Assembly (NCBI RefSeq): GCF_003585765.1
Contig: NZ_CP021235.1
Location: 3,162,001 to 3,226,000 of the forward strand
Direction: 5' to 3'
Source of the DNA: Pontibacter actiniarum
Lineage (GTDB): Bacteria; Bacteroidota; Bacteroidia; Cytophagales; Hymenobacteraceae
Length of the DNA: 64,000 bases
The notes under the pieces were generated by a model, which saw only the letters and a program-made list of their open reading frames with translations, was not told the DNA's origin and ran no database searches. Of this stretch, positions 43,817-53,014 are shown piece by piece (the stretch's first letter is position 1; every line of letters starts with the position of its first letter). Both the position numbers and the translations under genes were made by a program.

Positions 43817-45022
43817 CTACTGCGCGTACGTAATGCGGTAAATGGCATTGTTCTTATCGTCTGACACCAGCAGCGAGCCGTCGTCCATCACCAGCACGTC
43901 CACCGGCCGGCCCCAGTCCTCCTCGCCCTGCAGCCACCCTTCGGCAAAAGGCTTGTAGCCCGTTACGTTGCCGCTGCCATCGGTTGTGGCCAGCATAACA
44001 CGGTAACCGATTTTCTGGGAGCGGTTCCAGGAGCCGTGCTCCGCCACGAAGATATCGTTCTTGTACTCCTGCGGAAACATACTGCCCGTGTAGAACTTCA
44101 TGCCCAGGGAGGCCGCGTGCGGGTTCAGCTTTTGCACAGGGGCCACAAACTCACTGCAATCGCGCTGCTTGCCAAACTCAGGGTCGGCAATCTCACCGGC
44201 GTGGCAGTAAGGGTAGCCAAAGTGCTGGCCCTTCTCCGTCGCCCGGTTCAGCTCATCGGGCGGAAGGTTGTCGCCCAGCATATCGCGGCCGTTGTCGGTA
44301 AAGTACAGGTTGCCCGTTTCGGGGTTCCAGTCAAAGCCCACGGTGTTGCGCACGCCTTCGGCGTAGATCTCGAGGCCGGAGCCATCCGGGTTCATGCGGG
44401 TGATGCTGGCGTAGATCGGCTTCTCTGATTTGCAGATGTTGCAGGGCGCCCCCACCGGCACGTACAGTTTGTCGTCCGGGCCAAAGGCGATGTACTTCCA
44501 GCCGTGGTGCGCATCGCTCGGGAAGTCATCGTTCACCACCTCGTACTTGGGTTTGTTGCGGAACGCCTGCTCTATGTTCGGGTATTTGATCACGCGGTTG
44601 ATCTCGGCCACGTACAGGTCACCGTTTCGGATGGCCACCCCGTTCGGGGAGTTCAGGCCGGAGGCCACCTCCACTACTTCATCGGCTTTGCCATCGTTGT
44701 TCTGGTCAACCACCGCAAACACCTTGTCGTTGCTGCGGGTGCCCACAAACAGTATCCCGGACTCGCTCATGGCCATGGAGCGGGCGTTTTCCACGTCTTT
44801 GGCATAGTAGTCGATGCGGAAGCCCTCCGGCAGCTTTATACGCTGGAGGTCTTTATCGATAGGCCCTGTGGGCAAGTTTGCGCCAGTGCGCTCACCGGCG
44901 GCCTGCTCTGTTTCGGTTGGTCCTGTTTTGGTAGCGTCGTTGGCTGAGTTGTCAGAGGAACAGCCTGTGCTGATTGCCGTGAGGGTTATGCCAAGGCACA
45001 GCAGGCGCAATAGATCCTTCAT
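43817..45022 (-). CDS. PQQ-dependent sugar/sorbosone dehydrogenase-family lipoprotein
   Basis: A 401-residue exported protein with a lipobox at residues 18-21 (ISTGCSSD), so probably a periplasmic lipoprotein. The six-bladed propeller of the glucose/sorbosone dehydrogenase family is shown by repeats of NDGKADEVVEVASGLNSPNG, HHGWKYIAFGPDDKLYVPVG and VRNTVGFDWNPETGNLYFTD. Cys residues in CNICKSEKP and CHAGEIADPEFGKQRDC are present. It oxidises an aldose or a related compound with PQQ if active; substrate unknown, and PQQ synthesis genes are not in the window. I start at the ATG at 45022 (MKDLLRLL), giving a clean signal. Confidence 0.88.
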   Translation of the reverse strand: MKDLLRLLCLGITLTAISTGCSSDNSANDATKTGPTETEQAAGERTGANLPTGPIDKDLQRIKLPEGFRIDYYAKDVENARSMAMSESGILFVGTRSNDKVFAVVDQNNDGKADEVVEVASGLNSPNGVAIRNGDLYVAEINRVIKYPNIEQAFRNKPKYEVVNDDFPSDAHHGWKYIAFGPDDKLYVPVGAPCNICKSEKPIYASITRMNPDGSGLEIYAEGVRNTVGFDWNPETGNLYFTDNGRDMLGDNLPPDELNRATEKGQHFGYPYCHAGEIADPEFGKQRDCSEFVAPVQKLNPHAASLGMKFYTGSMFPQEYKNDIFVAEHGSWNRSQKIGYRVMLATTDGSGNVTGYKPFAEGWLQGEEDWGRPVDVLVMDDGSLLVSDDKNNAIYRITYAQ

Positions 45023-45156
45023 TCTTGCGGTAGTTTTGATATAGTGGTTTAGGTTTAAGTACAGCGTGTGCAGCAGGCGCCGCACGGCCGCAGAATACTA
45101 AGGTACGTATACTCCTACGGAAGTACAATGTTTACGCAACAGGCAAAGCAGGCAGT

Positions 45157-45711
45157 ATGGCAAAGCAAATGTGGTTTGGATGGACGATGGCACTAGCACT
45201 GGCCGCGCTGGCAACTGCCCCCGCCCTGGCCCAGGAGCCCGACTCTCTGGCCGTGCAGCGCCTGGCGCACAACAAGGTAGCCGGCGCTGAGAGCGCGGAA
45301 GCCCTGGCGCTGCTGCTGCACCAGGCCCTGCAGCGCACCAACTTCGACCCGGTGAGCCCGCACATGATCAGCAAGCAGGTATATGATAAAATGCTTTTGA
45401 CGGGTGTTCTCCCTGTTCAGGAGGCGCTTGTGCTCTACACACCCGATGAGATGCAGTATGACTTTCAGAAAGGCTTCAGCCAGGTGGTGCGCGACGGCAT
45501 AGCCCTGGAGGTAAGCTGGCCTGACACGCAGGTGAAAAGCGTGCTGACCGGCGTGCCCGCCTCCCCGCATCGCGTCGCCGTTCTCCCCGTAAGGCTCACC
45601 CTCACCTCCCCCGGCAGCTTGCCTTTTGTGGTACAGTTTAACGCTGCCCGCCTCGATGGCCGCTATTACTTCCTGCCGCCGCTGTTCATGCCCAACAAAG
45701 ACCTGAACTGA
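45157..45711 (+). CDS. Uncharacterised exported protein
   Basis: A 184-residue protein with a clear signal peptide (ALALAALATAPALAQEP) and no recognisable domain. The mature part has an alternating pattern in its second half (RVAVLPVRLTLTSPGSLPF, FVVQFNAARLDGRYYFLPP) suggesting a small periplasmic beta-rich protein. It converges on the alpha/beta-hydrolase gene with only 2 bp between the stop codons and no visible terminator. Confidence 0.75.
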   Translation: MAKQMWFGWTMALALAALATAPALAQEPDSLAVQRLAHNKVAGAESAEALALLLHQALQRTNFDPVSPHMISKQVYDKMLLTGVLPVQEALVLYTPDEMQYDFQKGFSQVVRDGIALEVSWPDTQVKSVLTGVPASPHRVAVLPVRLTLTSPGSLPFVVQFNAARLDGRYYFLPPLFMPNKDLN

Positions 45712-45713
45712 GC

Positions 45714-46517
45714 TTAGCCCGACCGCTTCGCGTGCAGCATGTCCGCCACCTCCTGCAACAGGTGTGAGTGCCCCGTTTTCAGCATCACCAGCTCTCCCTG
45801 CTCCAGCGCATCCACAAACACGGCCACCCGCTTCGGCGAAATGATCTCGTCATACTCCCCCAGAAACATCAGCACCGGCACTTTGTGCTGGTTAAGCAGC
45901 GACACGATTCTGCGGATGTCAAAGTTCAGGTCGCGGAAGCCGATCCAGCTGCGGTACACGCGCAGGCGCTTCGGTGTGCTGTCCATCTGGTAATGGGCAA
46001 AGCGGAGCAGGCTCTTGTGCACTAAGTTATACTTGCTGAGCACCTGGAGCATTTTAAAAAACGGCTCCGGCTTCAGCACCGTCCGTTTAAAGAGCTGCTG
46101 CAGCCAGCCCGGGTAAGTGGCAATGTTGTACCAGAAGCTTGTTTTGATACCGTCCGGGGCAATCAGGAAGAGCTCCTGTATGCGCTGCGGCATCTGCTCC
46201 ACCAGCGTCAGGGCGAACTTGCCGCCCATGCTGAAGCCCATCAGCGAGAAGCGCTCAATGCCCTGCTTTTCGAGGAAATGCGTTACAAAGGCTGCCAGAA
46301 ACTCCTTGGTGAGCGGCATGTTGTGCTTGTGCAGGTGGCTCTGCCCGTGGTAGAACAGGTCGAAGGCATAGATCGTGTAGTCCTCGCCCAGCGCCTTTTC
46401 CATCGGCAGGTAATAGCTGCTGCTCTGCCCGTAGCCATGGAAAGCCAGCAGCACACGGCTGCCGCGCCCGATCACGCGGTAGTGCAGCTTAGACCTGTCG
46501 TGTAGGAGAAATGGCAC
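45714..46517 (-). CDS. Alpha/beta-fold hydrolase
   Basis: A 267-residue cytosolic hydrolase. Nucleophile elbow GFSMGG with Ser96; oxyanion region AFHGYGQSS; acid likely in LGEYDEI; catalytic His in TGHSHLLQE. Specific substrate unknown; the family includes esterases, dehalogenases and C-C hydrolases. The reading frame begins with a GTG at 46517 (MPFLLHDRSKLHYRV); I see no in-frame ATG close upstream. Stop codon is 2 bp from that of the convergent exported protein. Confidence 0.85.
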   Translation of the reverse strand: MPFLLHDRSKLHYRVIGRGSRVLLAFHGYGQSSSYYLPMEKALGEDYTIYAFDLFYHGQSHLHKHNMPLTKEFLAAFVTHFLEKQGIERFSLMGFSMGGKFALTLVEQMPQRIQELFLIAPDGIKTSFWYNIATYPGWLQQLFKRTVLKPEPFFKMLQVLSKYNLVHKSLLRFAHYQMDSTPKRLRVYRSWIGFRDLNFDIRRIVSLLNQHKVPVLMFLGEYDEIISPKRVAVFVDALEQGELVMLKTGHSHLLQEVADMLHAKRSG

Positions 46518-46671
46518 TTTGTATAGAAGTATAGATGATGGTTAACGATGCACCGGCAAGGCTACCTATGCATATTACACATTATTCGGCATGCATACAA
46601 GCTGTCTGCCGCTTCAGCCTTCTACTTTTATAAAAATGGGCCGCCCCGGGAGAAGCGCCGCCGCGCCCGGC

Positions 46672-47214
46672 CTACAGCCTCGACACGCCACCGGACACAA
46701 TGAACTTCATCACCTCCGAGCTCGGCAGGTCAAGGTACACCACGTTGCGCCTGGGCACCAGGAACAGTTCTCCGGAGAAGTTGTAGGAGTGCGGGAAGTA
46801 TACGGCCACCTTATCCTCGATATTCAGCTGCAGCAGGGCATCCTGTGTCACAAAGCCGAGCTTGTGGTTGTCGGAGTCCTCTGCCATCTTCACCATGACC
46901 GGCTTGTTGAATTTTTGGTTATCGCCCACAAAGGCGTCAAAGAGGTCTTTAATGCTGGAGTAGATAATGCTCACGAGCGGCACCTTATGCAGCAGGCGCT
47001 CCGTTACCACCAGAAACGGCTTCACAAAGAAGGAGGAGCCGATAAAGCCGACAAGTGTCAGCAACACCACCATCAGCAGAATTCCCAAACCGGGTATGCC
47101 CAGGTCAAACATGCTGTCCAGCCAATCAATAATGCCCACCACAATAAAGATAGTGAGGGCGATAGGGGCAATAATGAGAAGTCCGTTTAGAAAGTAGCGG
47201 ATAAGGGTTTTCAT
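46672..47214 (-). CDS. DUF502 membrane protein
   Basis: A 180-residue inner-membrane protein with two N-terminal hydrophobic spans (YFLNGLLIIAPIALTIFIVV; GIPGLGILLMVVLLTLVGFI) and a soluble C-terminus with the family blocks KVPLVSIIYSSIKDLFDAF and VAVYFPHSYNFSGELFLVP. DUF502 proteins are widespread but their function is unknown. It follows ispH after a terminator, so it probably has its own promoter within the 78-bp gap. Confidence 0.9.
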   Translation of the reverse strand: MKTLIRYFLNGLLIIAPIALTIFIVVGIIDWLDSMFDLGIPGLGILLMVVLLTLVGFIGSSFFVKPFLVVTERLLHKVPLVSIIYSSIKDLFDAFVGDNQKFNKPVMVKMAEDSDNHKLGFVTQDALLQLNIEDKVAVYFPHSYNFSGELFLVPRRNVVYLDLPSSEVMKFIVSGGVSRL

Positions 47215-47228
47215 TGTATGTTGTGCAT

Positions 47229-47255
47229 AAAAAAAGGCCTTGCCGAAGCAAAGCC
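47229..47255 (-). terminator. Terminator after ispH with TTCG loop
   Basis: On the minus strand GGCTTTGC and GCAAGGCC (one G-T pair) enclose a TTCG tetraloop and run into seven T residues (plus-strand 47229-47235 A-run). Confidence 0.85.
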
Positions 47256-47292
47256 TAAATTAGCAAAAGCTTTTATAGTATTTCGCTAATGT

Positions 47293-48186
47293 TTACACTT
47301 GCTCTGCCTCGAAGGCGGTTATACTTGTCGCGACCTGCTCCATCAGCCACATCGGCGTAGAGGTTGCCCCGCAAACACCCACACTGCTGGCGTTCGTGAA
47401 CCACTCCTCCTGTAGTTCCTCCTCGCTTTCCACAAAGTAGCTGCTGGGGTTGTGCTGCTTACATACGCTATACAGGGCCTTTCCGTTGGAGCTTTTCTTC
47501 CCGCTCACAAACACAATCACGTCGTGCTCTGTGGAGAACCGGGCCAGCTGCGGCTCACGGTTAGACACCTGCCGGCAGATGCTGTCGTTGGCGTCAAACT
47601 CAGGCACCGCGGTGCTATCCTGGTTGGCTTGCTGCAGGCGCTCCTCTATCAGCGACTTGATGTGGTAAAAGCCCTTGGTGCTCTTGGTGGTCTGGCTGAA
47701 GAGCGTTACCGGGCGGGTAAAGTCGATCTTGTCCAGGTCTTCCTCCGTGGTTACAATAATGGCCTCGTCGCGTGTCTGCCCGGCCAAACCGATAACCTCG
47801 GCATGGCCAACCTGGCCGTAAATCACCACCTGCGCGTTGTCGGGCAAGCCTTTGTCAAACGCGTGCTTTACGCGGTTCTGCAGCTTCAGCACCACCGGGC
47901 AGGAGGCGTCGATCAGTTCGATGTTGTTCTCCAGCGCCAGCTTATAGGTTTCCGGCGGCTCGCCGTGGGCACGGATGAGCACCTTGCAATCGCGGAGCTC
48001 CTGCAGCTGCTCCCTGTCTATGATGCGCAGGCCCTTCTCGTAGAGGCGCTTCACCTCCATGCTGTTGTGCACGATATCTCCGAGGCAATACAGCTCTTCG
48101 CATCCCTCCATTTCGTCCTCGGCCATCTGTATGGCAAACTCCACACCGAAACAGTAGCCGGAGTTCTTGTCTATGGTTACGTTCAT
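47293..48186 (-). CDS. ispH: 4-hydroxy-3-methylbut-2-enyl diphosphate reductase
   Basis: The last enzyme of the MEP pathway; it reduces HMBPP to IPP and DMAPP using a [4Fe-4S] cluster. The 297 residues hold the three cluster cysteines: Cys12 (SGYCFGVE), Cys96 (DASCPVVL) and Cys204 (DSICRQVS), and the pattern GVCGATSTPMWLMEQV near the end. It starts 11 bp after the cmk stop codon, so cmk and ispH are co-transcribed with the small lipoprotein gene ahead. Start is the ATG at 48186. Confidence 0.96.
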   Translation of the reverse strand: MNVTIDKNSGYCFGVEFAIQMAEDEMEGCEELYCLGDIVHNSMEVKRLYEKGLRIIDREQLQELRDCKVLIRAHGEPPETYKLALENNIELIDASCPVVLKLQNRVKHAFDKGLPDNAQVVIYGQVGHAEVIGLAGQTRDEAIIVTTEEDLDKIDFTRPVTLFSQTTKSTKGFYHIKSLIEERLQQANQDSTAVPEFDANDSICRQVSNREPQLARFSTEHDVIVFVSGKKSSNGKALYSVCKQHNPSSYFVESEEELQEEWFTNASSVGVCGATSTPMWLMEQVATSITAFEAEQV

Positions 48187-48197
48187 TTTCTCTCGCT

Positions 48198-48902
48198 TCA
48201 GTTCTGTTGTGCTGCAAACTCATTTTTCAGGAGCTGCGATGTCACGCGCTCCAGCACAAAATCCACCTGCTCATCTATGGTCATGTGCGTCGTGTCGAGC
48301 AGGTGCGCATCCTCGGCCTGGCGCAACGGGCTCTCGGCGCGCGTAGAGTCTATCAGGTCGCGCTTCAGCAGGTTGTCCCTGATCTCGTCCAGGTTCACCA
48401 GCTGCTTTTTCTCGAGCAGCTCGACCTGGCGCCGCTTGGTGCGCGTCTCCACATCGGCCGTCATAAAGACCTTCACCTCCGCATCCGGGAAAACAGCTGT
48501 GCCGATATCGCGTCCGTCCATCACCACGCCGCGCTTCTTGCCCATCTTCTGCTGCTGGGCTACCATGGCGCGCCGCACCTCCGGTATCACGCTCACTTCG
48601 CTTACCTGGTTAGAGACATACATCTTGCGTATCTCATCCTCCACGTTCAGGCCGTTCAGGTATACTTCGTTGCGCTTCTTCTTGGGGTTGTAGTGGAATT
48701 CAACGTCGATGCTATCCAGCGCCTCCCTGATTTCCCTGGGGTTAGTCAGCGACACATGGTGCTCCAGAAAATACAATGTAACCGCTCGGTACATGGCCCC
48801 GGTATCTATGTAAGCATAACCAAGATCGGCAGCCACAAGTTTGGCCGTGGTGCTTTTACCGCATGAGGAATACCCGTCGAGCGCGATTACAATTTTCTTC
48901 AT
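48198..48902 (-). CDS. cmk: (d)CMP kinase
   Basis: Phosphorylates CMP and dCMP with ATP. The 234 residues carry the P-loop GYSSCGKST (10-18), YIDTGAMYRAVTL, and VVMDGRDIGTAVFPDAEVKVFMTA followed by KRRQVEL, all diagnostic. I use the ATG at 48902 (MKKIVIALDG), the canonical start, in place of a longer open frame. It lies 26 bp after a hidden lipoprotein gene and 11 bp before ispH. Confidence 0.96.
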   Translation of the reverse strand: MKKIVIALDGYSSCGKSTTAKLVAADLGYAYIDTGAMYRAVTLYFLEHHVSLTNPREIREALDSIDVEFHYNPKKKRNEVYLNGLNVEDEIRKMYVSNQVSEVSVIPEVRRAMVAQQQKMGKKRGVVMDGRDIGTAVFPDAEVKVFMTADVETRTKRRQVELLEKKQLVNLDEIRDNLLKRDLIDSTRAESPLRQAEDAHLLDTTHMTIDEQVDFVLERVTSQLLKNEFAAQQN

Positions 48903-48928
48903 AACAGGGAAGTCAAAAAAAGGATAAC

Positions 48929-49084
48929 TTAATTGGAGTCGCAAGGGCAGGGCTGTGCGCCGCGCTTGCTTTTTTTCAGGTATTTAGCCGTTTTCCGCTG
49001 CTGGGGTGTTTTGCTGGAGCAGCCCGACAACGTACCCGTTGCCAGAAAGCCCGCTAAAACGATGTATGAAATTATCTTTCTCAA
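48929..49084 (-). CDS. 51-aa lipoprotein encoded ahead of cmk
   Basis: A short gene I found by reading the minus strand between cmk and a strong promoter match. With TTG as start (49084) it reads MRKIISYIVLAGFLATGTLS then GCSSKTP: a signal peptide with the lipobox L-S-G-C (Cys22). The mature part is basic (KTAKYLKKSKRG) and ends in PCPCDSN, with two cysteines that could be disulfide-bonded or bind metal. No ATG is in frame upstream. The promoter -7 box ends about 18 bp before the start. Function unknown. Confidence 0.62.
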   Translation of the reverse strand: MRKIISYIVLAGFLATGTLSGCSSKTPQQRKTAKYLKKSKRGAQPCPCDSN

Positions 49085-49101
49085 AACGACTGAATTTAAC
49101 G

Positions 49102-49134
49102 CAAATATAAAGTAATTTACCGGTTTAGGCCCAA
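49102..49134 (-). promoter_or_regulatory. Promoter for the lipoprotein-cmk-ispH operon
   Basis: On the minus strand TTG (49134-49132) and TATATTTG (49109-49102) are 22 bp apart, a good match to the Bacteroidota consensus TTG / TAnnTTTG. Predicted transcription start is near 49096, a dozen bases before the TTG start codon. Confidence 0.62.
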
Positions 49135-49168
49135 AACACAGGGCAAATTAAGAACAAAACCTAACATT

Positions 49169-50803
49169 ATGCACACTGATTTCTCCGTCTCCGGACGCAT
49201 CATCGATATACATACCAATGCAATTTACGAAGGCACGGTTCATGTGTCAAACGGGCGGATTTCTAAAATAGTTCGGGAGGCCACAGGCAAGTCCAACTAC
49301 ATCCTGCCCGGCTTTGTGGATGCCCACGTACACGTGGAAAGCTCCATGCTGGTGCCCTGCGAGTTTGCCCGCCTGGCGGTGCCCCACGGCACCATCGCCA
49401 CTGTGTCGGACCCGCACGAGATCGGCAACGTGCTGGGCATAGAAGGCGTGGAGTACATGGTGGAGAACGGCAAAAAAGTACCGTTCAAGTTTTACTTCGG
49501 GGCTCCCTCCTGCGTGCCGGCCACACCGTTTGAGACAGCCGGCGCAGAGATAACGGCTGCCGACATCGAAAAATTATTCCAGCGGGACGAGATCAAGTAC
49601 TTGGCCGAGATGATGAACTGGCCCGGTGTGCTAAACCGCGACCCGCAGGTGATGGAGAAGATAGAGCTGGCCAAGAAGTACGGCAAAGCCGTGGACGGGC
49701 ACGCCCCCGGGCTGATGGGGGAGCAGGCGGCCCGGTACGCCTCCGCCGGCATCACCACCGATCACGAGTGCTTTACCGCCGAAGAGGCGCTGGACAAGCT
49801 GGCGGTGGGCATGAAGATCCTCATCCGCGAGGGCAGCGCCGCCAAGAACTTCGAGGCCCTGATCCCGCTGCTGCCGCAGCATTACCCCAACATCATGTTC
49901 TGCTCCGACGATAAGCACCCGGACAACCTGGTGGAGGGCCACATTAACCTGCTGGTGAAACGGGCGCTGGCCAAGGGCAACGATTTGTTCCACGTGCTGC
50001 GGGCCGCCTGCCTCAACCCGGTGGAGCATTACAAGCTGGAGGTTGGCCTGCTCCGCGAAGGCGATGCCGCCGACTTTATACTTATAGACAACCCGGAAAA
50101 CTTTAACGTGCTGGCGACCTACATCAACGGTGAGCTGGTGGCGGAGCAGGGCAAGTCGAACATCACTTTCAGCCCAAGCGAGGAGATCAACAACTTTAAC
50201 ACAGACGTGAAGGTGGCGCAGCAGTTTGAGGTGCCCCTGGGCGCGGCGCAGAAGGTACGCGTGATCGAGGCGTTTGACGGGCAGCTGATCACCAAGGAGG
50301 GCTGGGCCACACCAAATGTGCGCAACGGCTTTGTTGAGTCGGATGTGGCGCAGGACGTTCTGAAGATCGCCGTTGTGAACCGGTACGAGAACAGCATTCC
50401 GGCCGTGGCCTTCATCAAGAACGTTGGTTTGCAGGAAGGCGCCATTGCCTCTTCCGTGGGCCACGACTCGCACAATATTATTGCCGTGGGCGTGGATGAT
50501 GAGAGCATCGCCAAGGCCGTGAACCTCATCATCGGGGCCAAAGGAGGCGTAGCTGCCGTGGGTATGGGCAAAGAGCAGCTGCTGCCGCTGCCGGTGGCGG
50601 GCATCATGTCGGCACAGGATGGCTACAAAGTGGCCGAGGCTTACTCTGCCATCGACCGCATGAGCAAAGAGATGGGCAGCAAGCTTGCCTCGCCGTTCAT
50701 GACGCTCTCCTTTATGGCGCTGCTCGTAATCCCATCGCTCAAGCTCAGCGACAAGGGCCTTTTCAACGGCGACACGTTCCAGTTCGTGCCTGTGGCCGAA
50801 TAG
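49169..50803 (+). CDS. ade: Adenine deaminase
   Basis: Converts adenine to hypoxanthine and ammonia in purine salvage. The 544-residue amidohydrolase shows the metal motif [10 protein letters not shown] (His53, His55), [16 protein letters not shown], the middle [19 protein letters not shown] and TTDHECFT, and a C-terminal domain typical of ade ([39 protein letters not shown]). Start is the ATG at 49169. It is divergent from the lipoprotein-cmk-ispH operon and followed by a strong terminator. Confidence 0.96.
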   Translation: MHTDFSVSGRIIDIHTNAIYEGTVHVSNGRISKIVREATGKSNYILPGFVDAHVHVESSMLVPCEFARLAVPHGTIATVSDPHEIGNVLGIEGVEYMVENGKKVPFKFYFGAPSCVPATPFETAGAEITAADIEKLFQRDEIKYLAEMMNWPGVLNRDPQVMEKIELAKKYGKAVDGHAPGLMGEQAARYASAGITTDHECFTAEEALDKLAVGMKILIREGSAAKNFEALIPLLPQHYPNIMFCSDDKHPDNLVEGHINLLVKRALAKGNDLFHVLRAACLNPVEHYKLEVGLLREGDAADFILIDNPENFNVLATYINGELVAEQGKSNITFSPSEEINNFNTDVKVAQQFEVPLGAAQKVRVIEAFDGQLITKEGWATPNVRNGFVESDVAQDVLKIAVVNRYENSIPAVAFIKNVGLQEGAIASSVGHDSHNIIAVGVDDESIAKAVNLIIGAKGGVAAVGMGKEQLLPLPVAGIMSAQDGYKVAEAYSAIDRMSKEMGSKLASPFMTLSFMALLVIPSLKLSDKGLFNGDTFQFVPVAE

Positions 50804-50900
50804 CGACACGTGTGAACCGGAGGCTGCCAAGGCCGCTTTGCTGGCTTGTGTGCTGGCAAGCGGCCCCGGCTCTTCGCGCTGATGCGGTTTACTCCTTTAT

Positions 50901-50946
50901 AACACAAAAAGGGGCAGCGCCTTGTGGCGCTGCCCCTTTTTGTGTT
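50901..50946. terminator. Bidirectional 21-bp terminator
   Basis: Perfect inverted repeat of 21 bp (50901-50921 and 50926-50946) with a TTGT loop, and T-runs on both strands. It separates convergent ade (+) and the response-regulator gene (-). Confidence 0.92.
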
Positions 50947-50962
50947 AATTCTTTTATACCTG

Positions 50963-51406
50963 TTACGCGTCCTCGCTTTCCTGCGTATCCTCGAAATGCT
51001 TTTCCAGCAGCCCGCTCACCTTCTCAGCTGTCAGGGGTTTGGTGATATACTCGGCATTGTACTTTCGCGAGTTAGCCGTATCCTGCGGGTGCGTGGAGGT
51101 GGTAAGCACCACCATCACAATATGTTTGCGAAAGCTCTGGTCCAGGCGCTCGTACAGGTCAAGCATCTCGAAGCCATCCATCACCGGCATGTTGATATCC
51201 AGGAAAATCAGCTCCGGCTTAAAGTAGTTCTTACTCTCTGCTTCGTAATTATTGTTGCTAACGTTATATAGGTAATCGAAGGCTTGCTTACCGTTAACGA
51301 AGGTGCGAACGTTGTCTGTTACCTGCATCCTGTCGAGCAGGCGCTGATTCAGAAAGTTCGTTGTATCATCGTCGTCAATAAGCAGAACGCCAGATAATTT
51401 TCTCAT
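50963..51406 (-). CDS. Single-domain response regulator
   Basis: A 147-residue CheY-like receiver with no output domain. The acidic pocket DDDD at 11-14, phospho-acceptor Asp70 (LIFLDINMPVMDGFE), the conserved Thr region VLTTSTHP and Lys in YITKPLTAEK are all present. An unusual asparagine-rich loop (VSNNNYEAESKNYF) sits before the beta-strand with Asp70. No histidine kinase is nearby, so its partner is unknown. I start at the ATG at 51406 (MRKLSGVLLI). Confidence 0.92.
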   Translation of the reverse strand: MRKLSGVLLIDDDDTTNFLNQRLLDRMQVTDNVRTFVNGKQAFDYLYNVSNNNYEAESKNYFKPELIFLDINMPVMDGFEMLDLYERLDQSFRKHIVMVVLTTSTHPQDTANSRKYNAEYITKPLTAEKVSGLLEKHFEDTQESEDA

Positions 51407-51494
51407 AGTGTGAATGTCACTTGTAATCAACAGGGCGACAGCAATAACTGCAACTGCCTCATGCTTTCGTAAAATTGAATGCTGTTGCCCTTCA

Positions 51495-51502
51495 CAAAAG
51501 TA
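51495..51502 (-). promoter_or_regulatory. Candidate -7 element for the response regulator
   Basis: Minus-strand TACTTTTG matches TAnnTTTG about 90 bp before the ATG; it overlaps a copy of the TATACTT heptamer. No -33 TTG is seen, so support is weak. Confidence 0.3.
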
Positions 51503-51750
51503 TACAATCTTCTGATAATCTGAGTACAGAAACCTGATTCTCTTTCTACCGAAGTTGTATTTCCCGGCCCCGCTCCGCTGTACCGCACCAAAGATGTACA
51601 ATCAAAAAGCCCATTAACAGCGTACCGGAAGGCATCCGGGCGTATAGGCCCGTTTAGCTGTGCAACAGGCAGCAGAGGCTGTGCTCTGACTTCTTATACT
51701 GTTATACGTGGCCGATGTTACTGCACCACATAGGAAGATATAAAGAATCT

Positions 51751-51793
51751 GCAAAACAAAAACCCAACCGGTAGGGCTGGGTTTTTGTTTTGC
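51751..51793 (-). terminator. Intrinsic terminator after the PLP enzyme
   Basis: GCAAAACAAAAACCCA at 51751-51766 and its complement at 51778-51793 with an 11-base loop, T-rich on the minus strand, right after the gene ending at 51808. Confidence 0.85.
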
Positions 51794-51807
51794 AGGTATA
51801 GGACTGC

Positions 51808-52791
51808 TTAGTCGATGTAGCCTTGCTGGCGCATCCAGTCGTCGTTGTAGATCTTGCCCAGGTAGCGGGTACCGTGGTCTGGCAGCAGGATAACCATGAC
51901 GTCGTCCTCCGTCAGGTGCTCTCTGGCATACTCCAGCGCTCCATAAACAGCTGATCCGCAAGACCAACCCACAAACAGGCCTTCCTCGCGCGCCAGGCGG
52001 CGTGTCATCACGGCGCCGTCTTTGTCTGTCACCTTCACAAAGGTGTCGATCATGTCGAAGTCCACGTTCTTCGGCAGGATGTCCTCGCCGATACCCTCTG
52101 TGGCATAGGAATAAATCTCCTTCTCATCGAACTCGCCGGTTTCTTTGTACTTCTTAAACACTGAGCCGTAGGTATCGATGCCGACTGCTTTGATGGCAGG
52201 GTTCTGCTCTTTCAGGTACTTGGATGTGCCCGAGATGGTACCGCCTGTGCCTACGCCTGCAGCCCAGTGCGTGATCTTGCCTCCTGTCTGCTCCCAGATC
52301 TCCGGGCCGGTGGTTTCATAGTGCGCCGCCGTGTTCGACATGTTGTCGTACTGGTTCGGGTAAAAGGAGTTCGGGATTTCCTCGTTCAGGCGCTTGGCCA
52401 CGGAGTAGTAAGAGTCCGGATGGTCTGGCGACACGTTGGTAGGGCAAACAATCACTTCCGCCCCCACAGCGCGCAGGATATCCATCTTCTCCTTACTTTG
52501 CTTATCGGCCAGCGTAAAAATGCACTTGTAGCCTTTGCCGATGGCGGCCAGCGCAAGGCCCATGCCCGTGTTGCCGGAGGTGCCCTCTATGATAGTGCCC
52601 CCTGGCTTCAGGACGCCGGCTTTCTCCGCGTCCTCAATCATTTTTACAGCCATGCGGTCCTTTACCGAGTTGCCCGGGTTAAAGTACTCTACTTTGGCAA
52701 GCACAGTGGCTTTGATGCCATCCGTTACATTGTTTAGTTTTACCAGTGGTGTGTTACCGATTGCCTCGGTGATATTATTCAGATACTTCAT
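51808..52791 (-). CDS. Cystathionine beta-synthase-type PLP enzyme (cysteine synthase family)
   Basis: A 327-residue fold-type II PLP enzyme. PLP lysine Lys44 in NPGNSVKDRMA, phosphate-binding TSGNTG (71-76), GVGTGGTISGTSKYL and GWSCGSAVYGALEYA are seen. The ending VILLPDHGTRYLGKIYNDDWM resembles cystathionine beta-synthase more than CysK, but there is no CBS regulatory domain, so it is the short bacterial form. It may make cystathionine from serine and homocysteine, or cysteine from O-acetylserine; sequence alone does not settle it. Start is the ATG at 52791. Confidence 0.9.
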   Translation of the reverse strand: MKYLNNITEAIGNTPLVKLNNVTDGIKATVLAKVEYFNPGNSVKDRMAVKMIEDAEKAGVLKPGGTIIEGTSGNTGMGLALAAIGKGYKCIFTLADKQSKEKMDILRAVGAEVIVCPTNVSPDHPDSYYSVAKRLNEEIPNSFYPNQYDNMSNTAAHYETTGPEIWEQTGGKITHWAAGVGTGGTISGTSKYLKEQNPAIKAVGIDTYGSVFKKYKETGEFDEKEIYSYATEGIGEDILPKNVDFDMIDTFVKVTDKDGAVMTRRLAREEGLFVGWSCGSAVYGALEYAREHLTEDDVMVILLPDHGTRYLGKIYNDDWMRQQGYID

Positions 52792-52815
52792 CTGTCGTCT
52801 TTTAGAATTCGGGTG

Positions 52816-52823
52816 CAAATATA
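52816..52823 (-). promoter_or_regulatory. Candidate -7 element for the PLP enzyme gene
   Basis: Minus-strand TATATTTG, identical to the box ahead of cmk, ends 24 bp before the ATG at 52791. A -33 TTG at usual spacing was not found. Confidence 0.5.
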
Positions 52824-53014
52824 AGGAAAATATGAGACTCCGCTGCCCCTGCCCTGGCTGTGGCGTAACGGGCCCGGCCGGGTGCCTGCAGAATCAAACG
52901 GTTAGAACCCAAAGGCATAGCTCCCCTGCCCCTGCGCCACAGACCCGCGACCTGTAAACCCCACTTTCAGGCCACAGGTTCCGGCCCCAGGGGTATATTA
53001 GCCGCAACTATTTT

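Noticed and set aside
52831..52957. Cys-rich 41-codon frame before sucD
   Set aside because: Antisense to the promoter side of the PLP enzyme gene, no regulatory context, and Cys content comes from GC-rich triplets.
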